DNA from: Blautia sp. Marseille-P3087 | GTDB taxonomy: Bacteria; Bacillota; Clostridia; Lachnospirales; Lachnospiraceae | Length of the DNA stretch: 64,000 bases | Assembly (NCBI RefSeq): GCF_900120195.1 | Contig: NZ_LT635539.1 | Location: forward strand, 2,897,941 to 2,961,940 | Reading direction: 5' to 3' | In this document: piece by piece, positions 23,151-31,866 of the stretch | Layout: every line of letters starts with the position of its first letter | How positions within the stretch are numbered: the first letter of the stretch is position 1 | Position numbers and translations under genes: made by a program | The notes under the pieces: generated by a model | Told to the model about the DNA's origin: nothing | The model's database searches: none | What the model saw: the letters and a program-made list of their open reading frames with translations, nothing else

Positions 23151-25934
23151 ATGAAAAAACTGGTTATCGGAATTCTGGCACATGTCGATGCCGGAAAGAC
23201 AACTTTATCGGAAGGGCTTCTGTATCTGTGCGGCGAGATCCGAAAAATTGGGCGAGTGGATCACGGAGATGCTTTTCTGGATACGTATGAACTGGAAAAA
23301 GAAAGAGGAATCACGATTTTTTCCAAGCAGGCACTGCTGAAAACAGACGATATGGAAGTGTCACTTCTTGATACTCCGGGACATGTTGATTTCTCGGCGG
23401 AGATGGAGCGTACGCTGCAGGTGCTTGATTATGCGATCCTTGTGATCAATGGAATGGATGGAGTACAGAGCCATACGATGACATTGTGGCGGCTTCTGGA
23501 AAGATACCAGATTCCGACATTTTTATTTGTAAATAAAATGGATCAGCAGGGGACGGATTACGATGCACTCCTCGCAGATCTGAAAAATCATCTGCATGAA
23601 AACTGTGTGGATTTCGGAAAGACAGAAGGCGCAGAGGAGGGATTTTCATCGGAGCAGATGGAAAACATCGCAGTCTGTGATGAGAAGCTTCTGGAAAAAT
23701 ATCTGGAAACCGGCGAAGTGACTGTAGCGGAGAGTGCGGCACTCATCGCACAGAGAAAAGTTTTTCCGTGTTTTTTTGGTTCCGCACTGAAAATGGAAGG
23801 CGTGGAAGAATTTCTGAACGGACTTCGCACGTATACGAAAGAACCGAAGCGCCGGGAAACTTTTGGTGCAAAAGTTTTCAAGATTGCCCGGGATGAGCAG
23901 GGAAACCGTCTTACGTATATGAAGATCACCGGCGGAAGCCTGAAGGTAAAGACATTGCTCTCATCGGAAGGTGTGGGGCAAAGTCTGCCGGGTAGAAAAG
24001 TGGAAGAATCTTCGTGGGAAGAAAAAGTGGATCAGATCCGTCTGTATTCCGGGGCAAAATATGAGACAACGCAGGAAGCAGAGGCTGGTCTTGTCTGTGC
24101 GGTGACAGGTCTCACAAAAACTTATCCGGGTGAGGGACTTGGAGTAGAAAGTGAATCAGAACTCCCTGTACTGGAACCGGTTCTCAACTATCAGATCATC
24201 CTTCCGGATGAATGTGATCCACATCAGATGCTGCAGAAGCTGAGAATGCTCGAGGAGGAAGAACCGCAGCTTCATCTCCTGTGGGACAGTCAGCTTGGAG
24301 AAATCCATGCACAACTGATGGGAGAAGTACAGATAGAGATTCTGAAAAAAATGATCTGGGACCGTTTTCATGTGGCAGTGGAATTCGGAGCCGGAAGTAT
24401 TGTTTATAAAGAGACGATTGCAGAACCGGTTGTGGGCGTGGGACATTTTGAACCGCTTCGTCATTATGCAGAAGTGCATCTTTTGATAGAACCGGGAGAG
24501 CCGGGCAGTGGATGTCAGTTTTTTACAGCATGCAGTGAAGATATACTGGCGCGTAACTGGCAGAGACTGATTCTTACACACCTTGAAGAAAAAGAACATA
24601 TCGGTGTTCTGACCGGCTCACCGATTACGGACGTGCAGATCACACTTCTGACAGGAAGGGCACATGCCAAACATACAGAGGGCGGCGATTTCCGTCAGGC
24701 GACATACCGTGCAGTACGCCAGGGACTGCGGAAGGCAAAAAGCATTTTGCTGGAGCCGTATTATGAATTCCGACTGGAAGTACCGGCGGAAATGATCGGC
24801 CGTGCAATGACCGATGTACAGAAGATGCAGGGAACATTCGAATCACCGGAAACGGATGGTGAAGTGGCAATTCTGAAAGGTACAGCAGCCGTTTCACAGA
24901 TGCGGGATTATCAGAAAGAAGTGATCGCATACACACATGGAACAGGCAAACTTTTCTGTAATCTAAAAGGTTATGCGCCGTGCAGAAATCAGGATGAGAT
25001 TGTACTGAATACGGGCTATGACCCGGAGGCCGATCTGGAGAATCCGACCGGTTCTGTTTTCTGTGCACACGGGGCTGGATTTGTTGTGCCATGGGATCAG
25101 GTGGAAGACTATATGCATCTGCAGAGCAGTGTGGATATGGATGCACTGGACAGTGAGAACTGGTATGAAGATGTGGAAAATGAGGATGCAGGATTTTCGC
25201 AGATGGATAACCCGGCGCAGACCAGAAGAAATGGTGGAAAATCCGGCAAAAAATCCGAGAGTTTTTCCTATAGCGGCAGCTATGCAGAGGAGGAAGAACT
25301 GCAGGCGATTTTTGAACGTACTTTCGGACCGGTGAAACGTGACCGTGGTGCTTTTCAGAAAAAGACCGTTCATGCATCTGTATCGACGACACACTATAAA
25401 GCCGGCAAGCCGCGTAAAGAGGAATACCTGCTGGTTGATGGTTACAATATCATCTTTTCATGGGAAGAATTAAATGAGCTTGCAAAAGAAAATATTCATG
25501 CGGCATGTGATAAGCTGATGGATATTCTGAGCAATTATCAGGGATATCGAAAATGTACACTGATTCTTGTACTGGATGCTTACAAGGTGGAAGGACACAG
25601 GGAAGAAGTCATCCCATATCATAATATTTATGTGGTTTATACGAAGGAAGCCGAGACAGCCGATCAGTATATCGAAAAAACTGTCCATAAAATCGGACGG
25701 CAGTATCAGGTGACGGTGGCAACTTCGGATGGCCTGGAGCAAGTCATAATCATGGGCCAGGGTGCACACAGAATCTCAGCGCAGGGACTGAAAAAAGAAA
25801 TCGAAGATACGGAAAAGGCTGCACGTGCAGAATGGCATCAGCGCCGACAGAGCAGCAAAACCTATCTTTTTGATCATATGTCAGAGGAGATGCAGAAGCA
25901 GATGGAGAAAATACGTCTGGGAGAAAAAGAATGA
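23151..25934 (+). CDS. Ribosome-protection-type translation GTPase fused to a C-terminal YacP/Rae1-like NYN nuclease domain
   Basis: 927 residues. Residues 1-640 are an EF-G/Tet(M)-like GTPase: G1 AHVDAGKTT (10-18), switch II LLDTPGHVDF, G4 NKMDQ, G5 GSALK, then EF-G domains III-V. The domain IV loop reads AKHTEGGDFR rather than the SPVSTPADF of Tet(M) as I recall it, so drug release is uncertain. A poorly conserved linker (640-750) is followed by a NYN/PIN-like domain (about 755-905) with the acidic set LLVDGYNIIF, LVLDAY, EAETADQYIEK and ATSDGLEQ, as in YacP. YacP is Rae1 in Bacillus subtilis, a ribosome-associated mRNA endonuclease. The stop overlaps the next start (ATGA), so the genes are coupled. 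Confidence 0.9.
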   Translation: MKKLVIGILAHVDAGKTTLSEGLLYLCGEIRKIGRVDHGDAFLDTYELEKERGITIFSKQALLKTDDMEVSLLDTPGHVDFSAEMERTLQVLDYAILVINGMDGVQSHTMTLWRLLERYQIPTFLFVNKMDQQGTDYDALLADLKNHLHENCVDFGKTEGAEEGFSSEQMENIAVCDEKLLEKYLETGEVTVAESAALIAQRKVFPCFFGSALKMEGVEEFLNGLRTYTKEPKRRETFGAKVFKIARDEQGNRLTYMKITGGSLKVKTLLSSEGVGQSLPGRKVEESSWEEKVDQIRLYSGAKYETTQEAEAGLVCAVTGLTKTYPGEGLGVESESELPVLEPVLNYQIILPDECDPHQMLQKLRMLEEEEPQLHLLWDSQLGEIHAQLMGEVQIEILKKMIWDRFHVAVEFGAGSIVYKETIAEPVVGVGHFEPLRHYAEVHLLIEPGEPGSGCQFFTACSEDILARNWQRLILTHLEEKEHIGVLTGSPITDVQITLLTGRAHAKHTEGGDFRQATYRAVRQGLRKAKSILLEPYYEFRLEVPAEMIGRAMTDVQKMQGTFESPETDGEVAILKGTAAVSQMRDYQKEVIAYTHGTGKLFCNLKGYAPCRNQDEIVLNTGYDPEADLENPTGSVFCAHGAGFVVPWDQVEDYMHLQSSVDMDALDSENWYEDVENEDAGFSQMDNPAQTRRNGGKSGKKSESFSYSGSYAEEEELQAIFERTFGPVKRDRGAFQKKTVHASVSTTHYKAGKPRKEEYLLVDGYNIIFSWEELNELAKENIHAACDKLMDILSNYQGYRKCTLILVLDAYKVEGHREEVIPYHNIYVVYTKEAETADQYIEKTVHKIGRQYQVTVATSDGLEQVIIMGQGAHRISAQGLKKEIEDTEKAARAEWHQRRQSSKTYLFDHMSEEMQKQMEKIRLGEKE

Positions 25935-26902
25935 TTTATTTATATGAAAGAAATAAGACAGGAATCTGCGTCAATCGTGTATTCGGATATGACGGGATCG
26001 TTGAGATTCCGGATACACTGAACGGATTTCCGGTGACGGAACTTGGCGCCTATATTTTTTCAGATCATATAGATGTGTCAGAATTAAATAAAAAGAAAGA
26101 AACAGGTACTTACTGCACGGAAAACGGGACAGAAGAAACACCGGCAGATGATATGCCACAGGCAGCAGGCAATCAGGTGGAGGAAATCTGCCTTCCGCGC
26201 TTCCTGCGTAAAATCGGCAGATATGCGTTTTATAATTGTTTTAAGCTTCGCCGTCTGAAATTCTGCGGCGAAATGAAAGATCTTGGTGCCGGTGCGCTGA
26301 CAGGATGCCATAAGATGGAACAGATTACAGTGGAAACAGATGAAAACGGGCAGTCTGCACTACGTGATTTCCTTACGGAATTGCCGGAGACACTGCGCGT
26401 AGATATGAAAACAGATGGGGAACTGGGGCGTTTCTGGTTCCCGGAATTTTTTGAGGAAGGTGTTGAAAATACACCGGCAAGAATCCTCGAAAATCATGTT
26501 CATGGAAGTGGCATCCGTTATCGGAACAGTTTTGTGAACAAAAAGCTTCACACACTGGAATATGATAAACTGTTTCCGTATGCCGTTGCGTGGGAACAGG
26601 AACGTATCGTGCTGAATCTTGCACTTGACCGGATCTTATATCCAATGAGTATGACCGGGGAGGCACGCGAAAAATATCTTATCTATATCAAAGAACACAG
26701 TCAGCAGGCGGTCGCGCTTCTGGGAGAAAAGAAAGAATACGAAGCCATGCAGAATATATTAAAAGAAATTGCTCCTGACAGGGAGACGACAGAAAAGATG
26801 CTGGAGACGGCACAGAGTTCCGGTGATTCCAGATGGGTAAGTATTCTGATGAATGAACTCGGCAGGCATGGCAGGAAACAGAGAAAGGCATTTGAACTGT
26901 GA
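25931..26902 (+). CDS. BspA-type leucine-rich-repeat protein
   Basis: 323 residues. It starts MIYLYERNKTGICVNRVFGY and has GIVEIPDTLNGFPVTELGAY, then LPRFLRKIGRYAFYNCFKLR and DLGAGALTGCHKMEQITV, which are BspA-like (LRR_5) repeats. There is no signal peptide, so it is cytoplasmic, unlike many BspA-type surface proteins. The C-terminal 130 residues are helical and charged and were not recognised. ATG overlaps the stop of the GTPase-NYN gene and its own stop overlaps the next start. It may be the recognition or scaffold subunit of the cluster (inference). Confidence 0.8.
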   Translation: MIYLYERNKTGICVNRVFGYDGIVEIPDTLNGFPVTELGAYIFSDHIDVSELNKKKETGTYCTENGTEETPADDMPQAAGNQVEEICLPRFLRKIGRYAFYNCFKLRRLKFCGEMKDLGAGALTGCHKMEQITVETDENGQSALRDFLTELPETLRVDMKTDGELGRFWFPEFFEEGVENTPARILENHVHGSGIRYRNSFVNKKLHTLEYDKLFPYAVAWEQERIVLNLALDRILYPMSMTGEAREKYLIYIKEHSQQAVALLGEKKEYEAMQNILKEIAPDRETTEKMLETAQSSGDSRWVSILMNELGRHGRKQRKAFEL

Positions 26903-28260
26903 AAAAAGAGTACAGGGACAAGTTTGGAAATTTTGTTCATGAGGAAAGAAAAAAAGAAGAAGAGACACTGGCAATCTGCGAAGATATCCTGAAAAATTCC
27001 AGAAACGAAATGGCGGTTGCGATGCGGTTTCTGCAAAGTGCATTTGGTGCGCTGAAACCGATCATTTCCGGTGAGACAGGTGCGATGGGAACTGACGGAA
27101 AACTTCTGTATGCAGCCCCGGGATGGCTGATAGAGAGTTTTATGAAAGACCGGGTGCGTCTTAATCATATGTATCTTCATGAGGTGTTGCATTGTCTGTT
27201 CTGCCATCTTTGGAGCAGGAAAGATCGTGATCAGAGGATATGGGATCTTGCAGCGGATATTGCAGTAGAAAACATCATGGATGACCTCTATGAAAAGGCT
27301 GTTTACATTCGCCCGAACAGTCTGCGAAGAGAAAAGTACCGGCAGTGGAAAGAACAACAGAATGTTCTGACAGCAGAGGCACTTTATTATCTTCTGACAT
27401 CATGTGAGGAAGATGAAATCGTCCATCTGGAGCAGGAATTTCGGATGGATGACCATCATTTCTGGTATACACCGCAGAATAAGAGCGGGATGGCAAGCCG
27501 CCAGAAAGAATGGGAAGATATGCGTCGTAAGATGCAGACAGAAATCGAGCTTTTTTCGAAAGAGGCGGCAGGGGATTCGCCGGGACTGGTCGAACATCTG
27601 CAGGCCGAAAACCGGAAACGCTATGATTATAAAGAATTTCTGAGGAAGTTTTCTGTGCTGAAAGAGGAGATGCAGGTAGATATGGATTCCTTTGATCCGA
27701 TTTATTACCATCTCGGTACAGAGCTTTACGGAAATATGCCGTTGATCGAACCGCTGGAAACGAAGGAAATGAAAAAAATCGAAGACTTTGTGATCGTGCT
27801 GGATACTTCGATGTCCTGTAATGGCAGTCTGATCCACAGGTTTCTCGAGGAGACTTACAGTGTTTTGTCAGAGTCGGAGAGTTTTTTCCGGAAAATACAG
27901 GTGCACATCATCCAGTGTGACGAAAAGATACAGGATGATCAGGTAATCCATAATGAGAAAGAGATGGAGGCATATCTGTCTGATTTTACGATCCGTGGAT
28001 TCGGCGGGACAGATTTTCGACCGGCATTTTCTTATGTAGATAAACTTCTGAATATGGGAGCTTTTCAGAGATTGCGCGGGCTTTTGTATTTTACGGATGG
28101 TTACGGAACATTTCCGGCAAAGATGCCACCGTATGATACCGCGTTTATTTTTATGAAAGATGATTACCGGGATGTGGATGTGCCGCCATGGGCGATTAAA
28201 CTGATTCTGGATACACAGGCACTGGAAAGAGAGAGGACAGCTGAGCATGATGAATATTAA
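26899..28260 (+). CDS. DUF2201-type protein: putative metallopeptidase domain plus VWA-like domain
   Basis: 453 residues from a GTG start inside the previous stop (GTGA). An N-terminal metallopeptidase-like domain carries HEVLH (about residues 93-97, an HExxH zinc motif) followed by WDLAADIAVENIMDDLY. The C-terminal part is a von Willebrand A-like domain with the MIDAS residues DTSMS (about 300), GGTDFRPAF and FTDGYG. Proteins of this kind are usually paired with a MoxR-type AAA+ ATPase, as here, where the next gene overlaps by 14 bases. By analogy with RavA-ViaA, the pair may remodel or assemble a target complex; the target is unknown. Confidence 0.88.
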   Translation: MKKEYRDKFGNFVHEERKKEEETLAICEDILKNSRNEMAVAMRFLQSAFGALKPIISGETGAMGTDGKLLYAAPGWLIESFMKDRVRLNHMYLHEVLHCLFCHLWSRKDRDQRIWDLAADIAVENIMDDLYEKAVYIRPNSLRREKYRQWKEQQNVLTAEALYYLLTSCEEDEIVHLEQEFRMDDHHFWYTPQNKSGMASRQKEWEDMRRKMQTEIELFSKEAAGDSPGLVEHLQAENRKRYDYKEFLRKFSVLKEEMQVDMDSFDPIYYHLGTELYGNMPLIEPLETKEMKKIEDFVIVLDTSMSCNGSLIHRFLEETYSVLSESESFFRKIQVHIIQCDEKIQDDQVIHNEKEMEAYLSDFTIRGFGGTDFRPAFSYVDKLLNMGAFQRLRGLLYFTDGYGTFPAKMPPYDTAFIFMKDDYRDVDVPPWAIKLILDTQALERERTAEHDEY

Positions 28261-29749
28261 ACAGGCAAAACAGGAAATTGTAGATACGGTGCAGGCGTAT
28301 CTTTTGAAAAACGAATACGGGGAATACGTGATACCGAGGGTTCATCAGAGACCGGTACTTCTTCTGGGTGCACCGGGAATCGGAAAGACGCAGATCATGG
28401 AACAGGCGGCAAGAGAGTGTAAAGTCGCGCTTGTGGCTTATACGATTACGCACCATACGAGACAGAGCGCGATCGGACTTCCTTTTATTTCAAAGAAGGA
28501 ATATGGTGGAAAAGAGTATTCTGCGACAGAGTATACGATGAGTGAGATCGTAGCGAGTATTTACGACCGTATGCGCGAGACAGGACTTACCGAGGGAATC
28601 CTGTTTATCGATGAGATCAACTGTGTTTCAGAGACACTGGCACCGGCAATGCTTCAGTTCCTGCAGTGCAAAACTTTCGGAAATCATGAGATTCCGGAAG
28701 GCTGGGTGATCGTAGCGGCAGGAAACCCGCCGGAATACAACAAGTCCGTGCGCGATTTTGATGTCGTAACACTTGACCGTGTGAAGAAGATTATGGTGGA
28801 GCCAGATTACCGGATCTGGAAAGAATATGCTTACAAAGAAAATATCCATCCGGCGATTCTGGCTTATCTGGAACTTCGCAGTAACTGCTTTTATCAGATG
28901 GAAACGACGATTGACGGCAGACAGTTTGCAACACCACGTGGCTGGGAAGATCTGTCGCGCATGATGGAAGTCTATGAACGGCTGAATAAAAATATCACGA
29001 AAGAAGTGGTGGGGCAGTATATCCAGCATGATCGGATTTCTGTAGAATTTGCTGAATATTACGAATTATATCAAAAATACCAACAGGATTACCAGATTGC
29101 AGAGATCCTGAAAGGAAAACCATCCGAGGCAATGGTGAAGAAAGTTTCGCATGCACCGTTTGATGAGCGAGTCAGTGTTGTCAATCTGCTGTTCTCCGGG
29201 GTACGTCAGGCTGTTCGTGAAGTGGTTTTGCAGGAAGAAGTTCTGGAAAAAGTATTTGAGATACTGAAATTGTTGAAAGAGCCACAGGAAGGTGGAAAGC
29301 TTTTGGAACGTTTGGGAGATTATGTGGATAATCTTCGAATGGAGCGAGAGCAGAAACAGAAAGAAGGTCTTCTTGAGAGAAGGGAAGACCGTACGATCCG
29401 AAAGGCACTCGAACTTTTGGAAAATTACAGACTACTTCTGAAAAAAGAGTGTGGAGAGAGCTGGGAAGAGGCTTTCGATATTTTGAAATCCGCTTTTGGA
29501 GAAACACGCGGAGAATGGGAAGAAGCGTGGGATCAGGCAGCGGCATCTCTGGAATGCGCATTTGATTTTATGGAGGCGGCTTTTTATAACACTCAGGAAA
29601 TGGTTATTTTTGTATCCGGGATCAATACAGACTATTCCTGTGTACGTTTCCTTGAAACATACGAGTGTGAGCGCTACATCCGTTACAACAAAGATCTGTT
29701 GTTTGAGGATGCAGGAGCGCAGATACGAAAACGGATCGAAGAACTGTAA
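28247..29749 (+). CDS. MoxR-type AAA+ ATPase
   Basis: 500 residues. Walker A GAPGIGKT is at about 41-48 and Walker B ILFIDEIN at about 118-125; a sensor 1 Asn is seen in VIVAAGNPPEYNKSVRDFDV, followed by TLDRVKKI. The C-terminal 200 residues are helical and charged. MoxR ATPases act as chaperones for VWA-domain partners, and the partner gene is immediately upstream and overlapping. It ends the four-gene cluster, and 60 bases of gene-free sequence follow before the next gene. Start ATG 28247; a second ATG follows directly. Confidence 0.9.
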   Translation: MMNIKQAKQEIVDTVQAYLLKNEYGEYVIPRVHQRPVLLLGAPGIGKTQIMEQAARECKVALVAYTITHHTRQSAIGLPFISKKEYGGKEYSATEYTMSEIVASIYDRMRETGLTEGILFIDEINCVSETLAPAMLQFLQCKTFGNHEIPEGWVIVAAGNPPEYNKSVRDFDVVTLDRVKKIMVEPDYRIWKEYAYKENIHPAILAYLELRSNCFYQMETTIDGRQFATPRGWEDLSRMMEVYERLNKNITKEVVGQYIQHDRISVEFAEYYELYQKYQQDYQIAEILKGKPSEAMVKKVSHAPFDERVSVVNLLFSGVRQAVREVVLQEEVLEKVFEILKLLKEPQEGGKLLERLGDYVDNLRMEREQKQKEGLLERREDRTIRKALELLENYRLLLKKECGESWEEAFDILKSAFGETRGEWEEAWDQAAASLECAFDFMEAAFYNTQEMVIFVSGINTDYSCVRFLETYECERYIRYNKDLLFEDAGAQIRKRIEEL

Positions 29750-29809
29750 AATAATCTGAGACAGAAATCACAGGTTTTGTGCAGTTAGATTATGAGAGGG
29801 ATAAAATAC

Positions 29810-30934
29810 ATGAAAAAACAAAACAAATTTATGACGTTTATACTGTCCATGATACTGGCATTGACCCTTGTTTTACCGGGAAATGCTGTTACTGCGAAGG
29901 CAGACGGGCAGGGCGATATGGCTGTTCATTTTATTGATGTGGGCCAGGGACTGGCGATCCTTGTACAGTCGGGAGGAGAAAATCTTCTTTATGATGGTGG
30001 AAACAGATCTCATGCAGATGAAGTGGTACAGTATCTGAAAAATCAGCAGGTGGAAACCATCAATTACATGATCTCATCTCATTACGATGAAGATCATCTG
30101 GGCGGTCTTGTGAAATGTCTGGATACTTTTGAAGTGGAGCATGTACTGGGATCTGATTATGTGCATACGTCAGATTTATTCAATACGTTTATGAATACGG
30201 CGACAGCACATGCGATCATTGTAGAATATCCGTCGGTTGGTGACACTTATGAGTTTGGAACCGGAAGTTTTACAGTGATGGCACCGGATGGAATTTCTCA
30301 GAACAGTAACGATAACTCCGTGGTTATCCGGCTGGTAAACGGAAACAACAGCTTTATGTTTATGGGAGATGCGGAAGAGACGAGTGAACAGGATATGATC
30401 AGTACGGGAATGAATCTGGACTGTGACGTATTAAGCCTCGGACACCACGGTTCGGCATCCTCAACATCGTGGGATCTTCTGGAAGCAACTTCACCGTCAT
30501 GGGCAGTGATAAGCTGCGGACTGAACAATACCTACGGTCATCCGGCAGCGGAGACCATGGGAAAACTTTCTGATATGGATATTCCGGTCTTTCGTACAGA
30601 CGATCAGGGAACGGTCATCGCTCTTTCAGACGGAAATACGATAAGCTGGACTCAGGAACCGTGTAACGATTATACATCGGGAAGCGAAAAACAGAGTACA
30701 GACAGTTCTGCGGATCAGAGTGAGCAGTATACAAATGATGCAGCCGCAACGGAATCCTATGCGGCAGAAACCGATACTTCTGACACGCAGGGACGCATGG
30801 TCTGGATCTCCGCAACCGGAAGCAAATATCACAGCATCCCGGATTGTGGAAATATGAATCCGAACAAAGCTACGCAGGAGACAGAATCACAGGCACTTTC
30901 ACAGGGGTATGAAGCATGCAAAAAATGCTGGTGA
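29810..30934 (+). CDS. Secreted ComEC/Rec2-like metallo-beta-lactamase-fold protein
   Basis: 374 residues. A signal peptide (about 1-34, ending TAKA|DGQ) precedes an MBL-fold hydrolase like the free-standing C-terminal domain of ComEC: VHFIDVGQGLAILVQSGGEN, SSHYDEDHLGG (metal ligands, about 88-98), FMFMGDAEET and LSLGHHGSASSTSWDLLE. The family may cut DNA or other phosphodiesters. After a Ser/Thr/Glu-rich linker, the last 45 residues (TGSKYHSIPDCGNMNPNKAT ... GYEACKKCW) look like a small Cys/His metal-binding domain. Start ATG 29810 is set by GAGAGGG. It is convergent with the LysR gene, with one base between the stops. Confidence 0.85.
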   Translation: MKKQNKFMTFILSMILALTLVLPGNAVTAKADGQGDMAVHFIDVGQGLAILVQSGGENLLYDGGNRSHADEVVQYLKNQQVETINYMISSHYDEDHLGGLVKCLDTFEVEHVLGSDYVHTSDLFNTFMNTATAHAIIVEYPSVGDTYEFGTGSFTVMAPDGISQNSNDNSVVIRLVNGNNSFMFMGDAEETSEQDMISTGMNLDCDVLSLGHHGSASSTSWDLLEATSPSWAVISCGLNNTYGHPAAETMGKLSDMDIPVFRTDDQGTVIALSDGNTISWTQEPCNDYTSGSEKQSTDSSADQSEQYTNDAAATESYAAETDTSDTQGRMVWISATGSKYHSIPDCGNMNPNKATQETESQALSQGYEACKKCW

Positions 30935-30935
30935 T

Positions 30936-31832
30936 TCAGAAAGTCCTGTAAAAATTCTGGATGAACTGGATAAACTGCCTTACGTGCGGTTTCAGGATAC
31001 GGTTTTTGCTGTAAACAATATAAAATGTTCTTTTATGAGCAGATTCTTCTAATGGAAAGAGAAGGATCTGCTTTGTTTTTTGCAGATCGATCGCAGAGCG
31101 GGCAGAAAGAATGGAAATACCCAGACCGTTGACGATGGATTTTTTGATACCTTCGAGATCGTTCATGCGGGCAATGACATTGAGGTCACTGGGAGTAATA
31201 CCGATCCGTTCGAGAAAAAGATCCATTTCTTTCTTAGTGCCGGAGCCTTTTTCACGGATAATGATCGGATCTTTGATAAAATCTTCGAAAGACACAGTTT
31301 TGTTCTGTAAGCTGAGATAATGATTGGTGATCGGTGTGGCAATGACCAGTTTATCCTGACAGAATGGAAGAAAGACACAGGTCTCATCGCGCGTATTTTG
31401 TCCGACCAGAGCAAGGTCAACCGTTCCATCAAGGACACGGTTGATGGATTCGGCGCTGTCTGCCTGAATCGAATGAAAATAGATATCCGGGTGTGTTTTG
31501 CCGAAGGCTGCCAGAATTTCAGGAAGCAGATAAGAGGACGGGATAGTCGAAGCTGCGAGGTCGATCATGTGTTTTTGCACACCGGTGAAATTTTCCAGAA
31601 GATTATTGCGGATCTCCAGCATACGGACAGCACTGTCATAAAGCTGATATCCTCTGGTCGTGATTGTTGTTTTTTTCGTAGTGCGCAGGATCAGCCTGGT
31701 ATGCAGTTCTTCCTCAAGGGAACGCACATGTGCGCTGATCGTAGGCTGTGTGAGATAAAGCTTGCGGGCTGCTTCCGAAAAGCTTCCATAATCAACAACG
31801 GCAACAAAAGCTTCTAATTGTTTAAATTCCAT
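30936..31832 (-). CDS. LysR family transcriptional regulator
   Basis: 298 residues. The N-terminal winged helix-turn-helix (FKQLEAFVAVVDYGSFSEAA, LYLTQPTISAHVRSLEEEL) and the C-terminal effector-binding fold are typical of LysR regulators. ATG 31832 has AGGAG upstream; the frame extends further but without a ribosome site. It lies 34 bases downstream of the cysteine desulfurase gene on the same strand, so the two form an operon. Many LysR proteins of this kind (CysB, CysL and relatives) sense sulfur metabolites, which would fit the transporter and TusA genes across the divergent promoter; that target is inferred. Confidence 0.88.
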   Translation of the reverse strand: MEFKQLEAFVAVVDYGSFSEAARKLYLTQPTISAHVRSLEEELHTRLILRTTKKTTITTRGYQLYDSAVRMLEIRNNLLENFTGVQKHMIDLAASTIPSSYLLPEILAAFGKTHPDIYFHSIQADSAESINRVLDGTVDLALVGQNTRDETCVFLPFCQDKLVIATPITNHYLSLQNKTVSFEDFIKDPIIIREKGSGTKKEMDLFLERIGITPSDLNVIARMNDLEGIKKSIVNGLGISILSARSAIDLQKTKQILLFPLEESAHKRTFYIVYSKNRILKPHVRQFIQFIQNFYRTF

Positions 31833-31866
31833 GATGTAATCTCCTGGATAAAATATGATGCAAATA

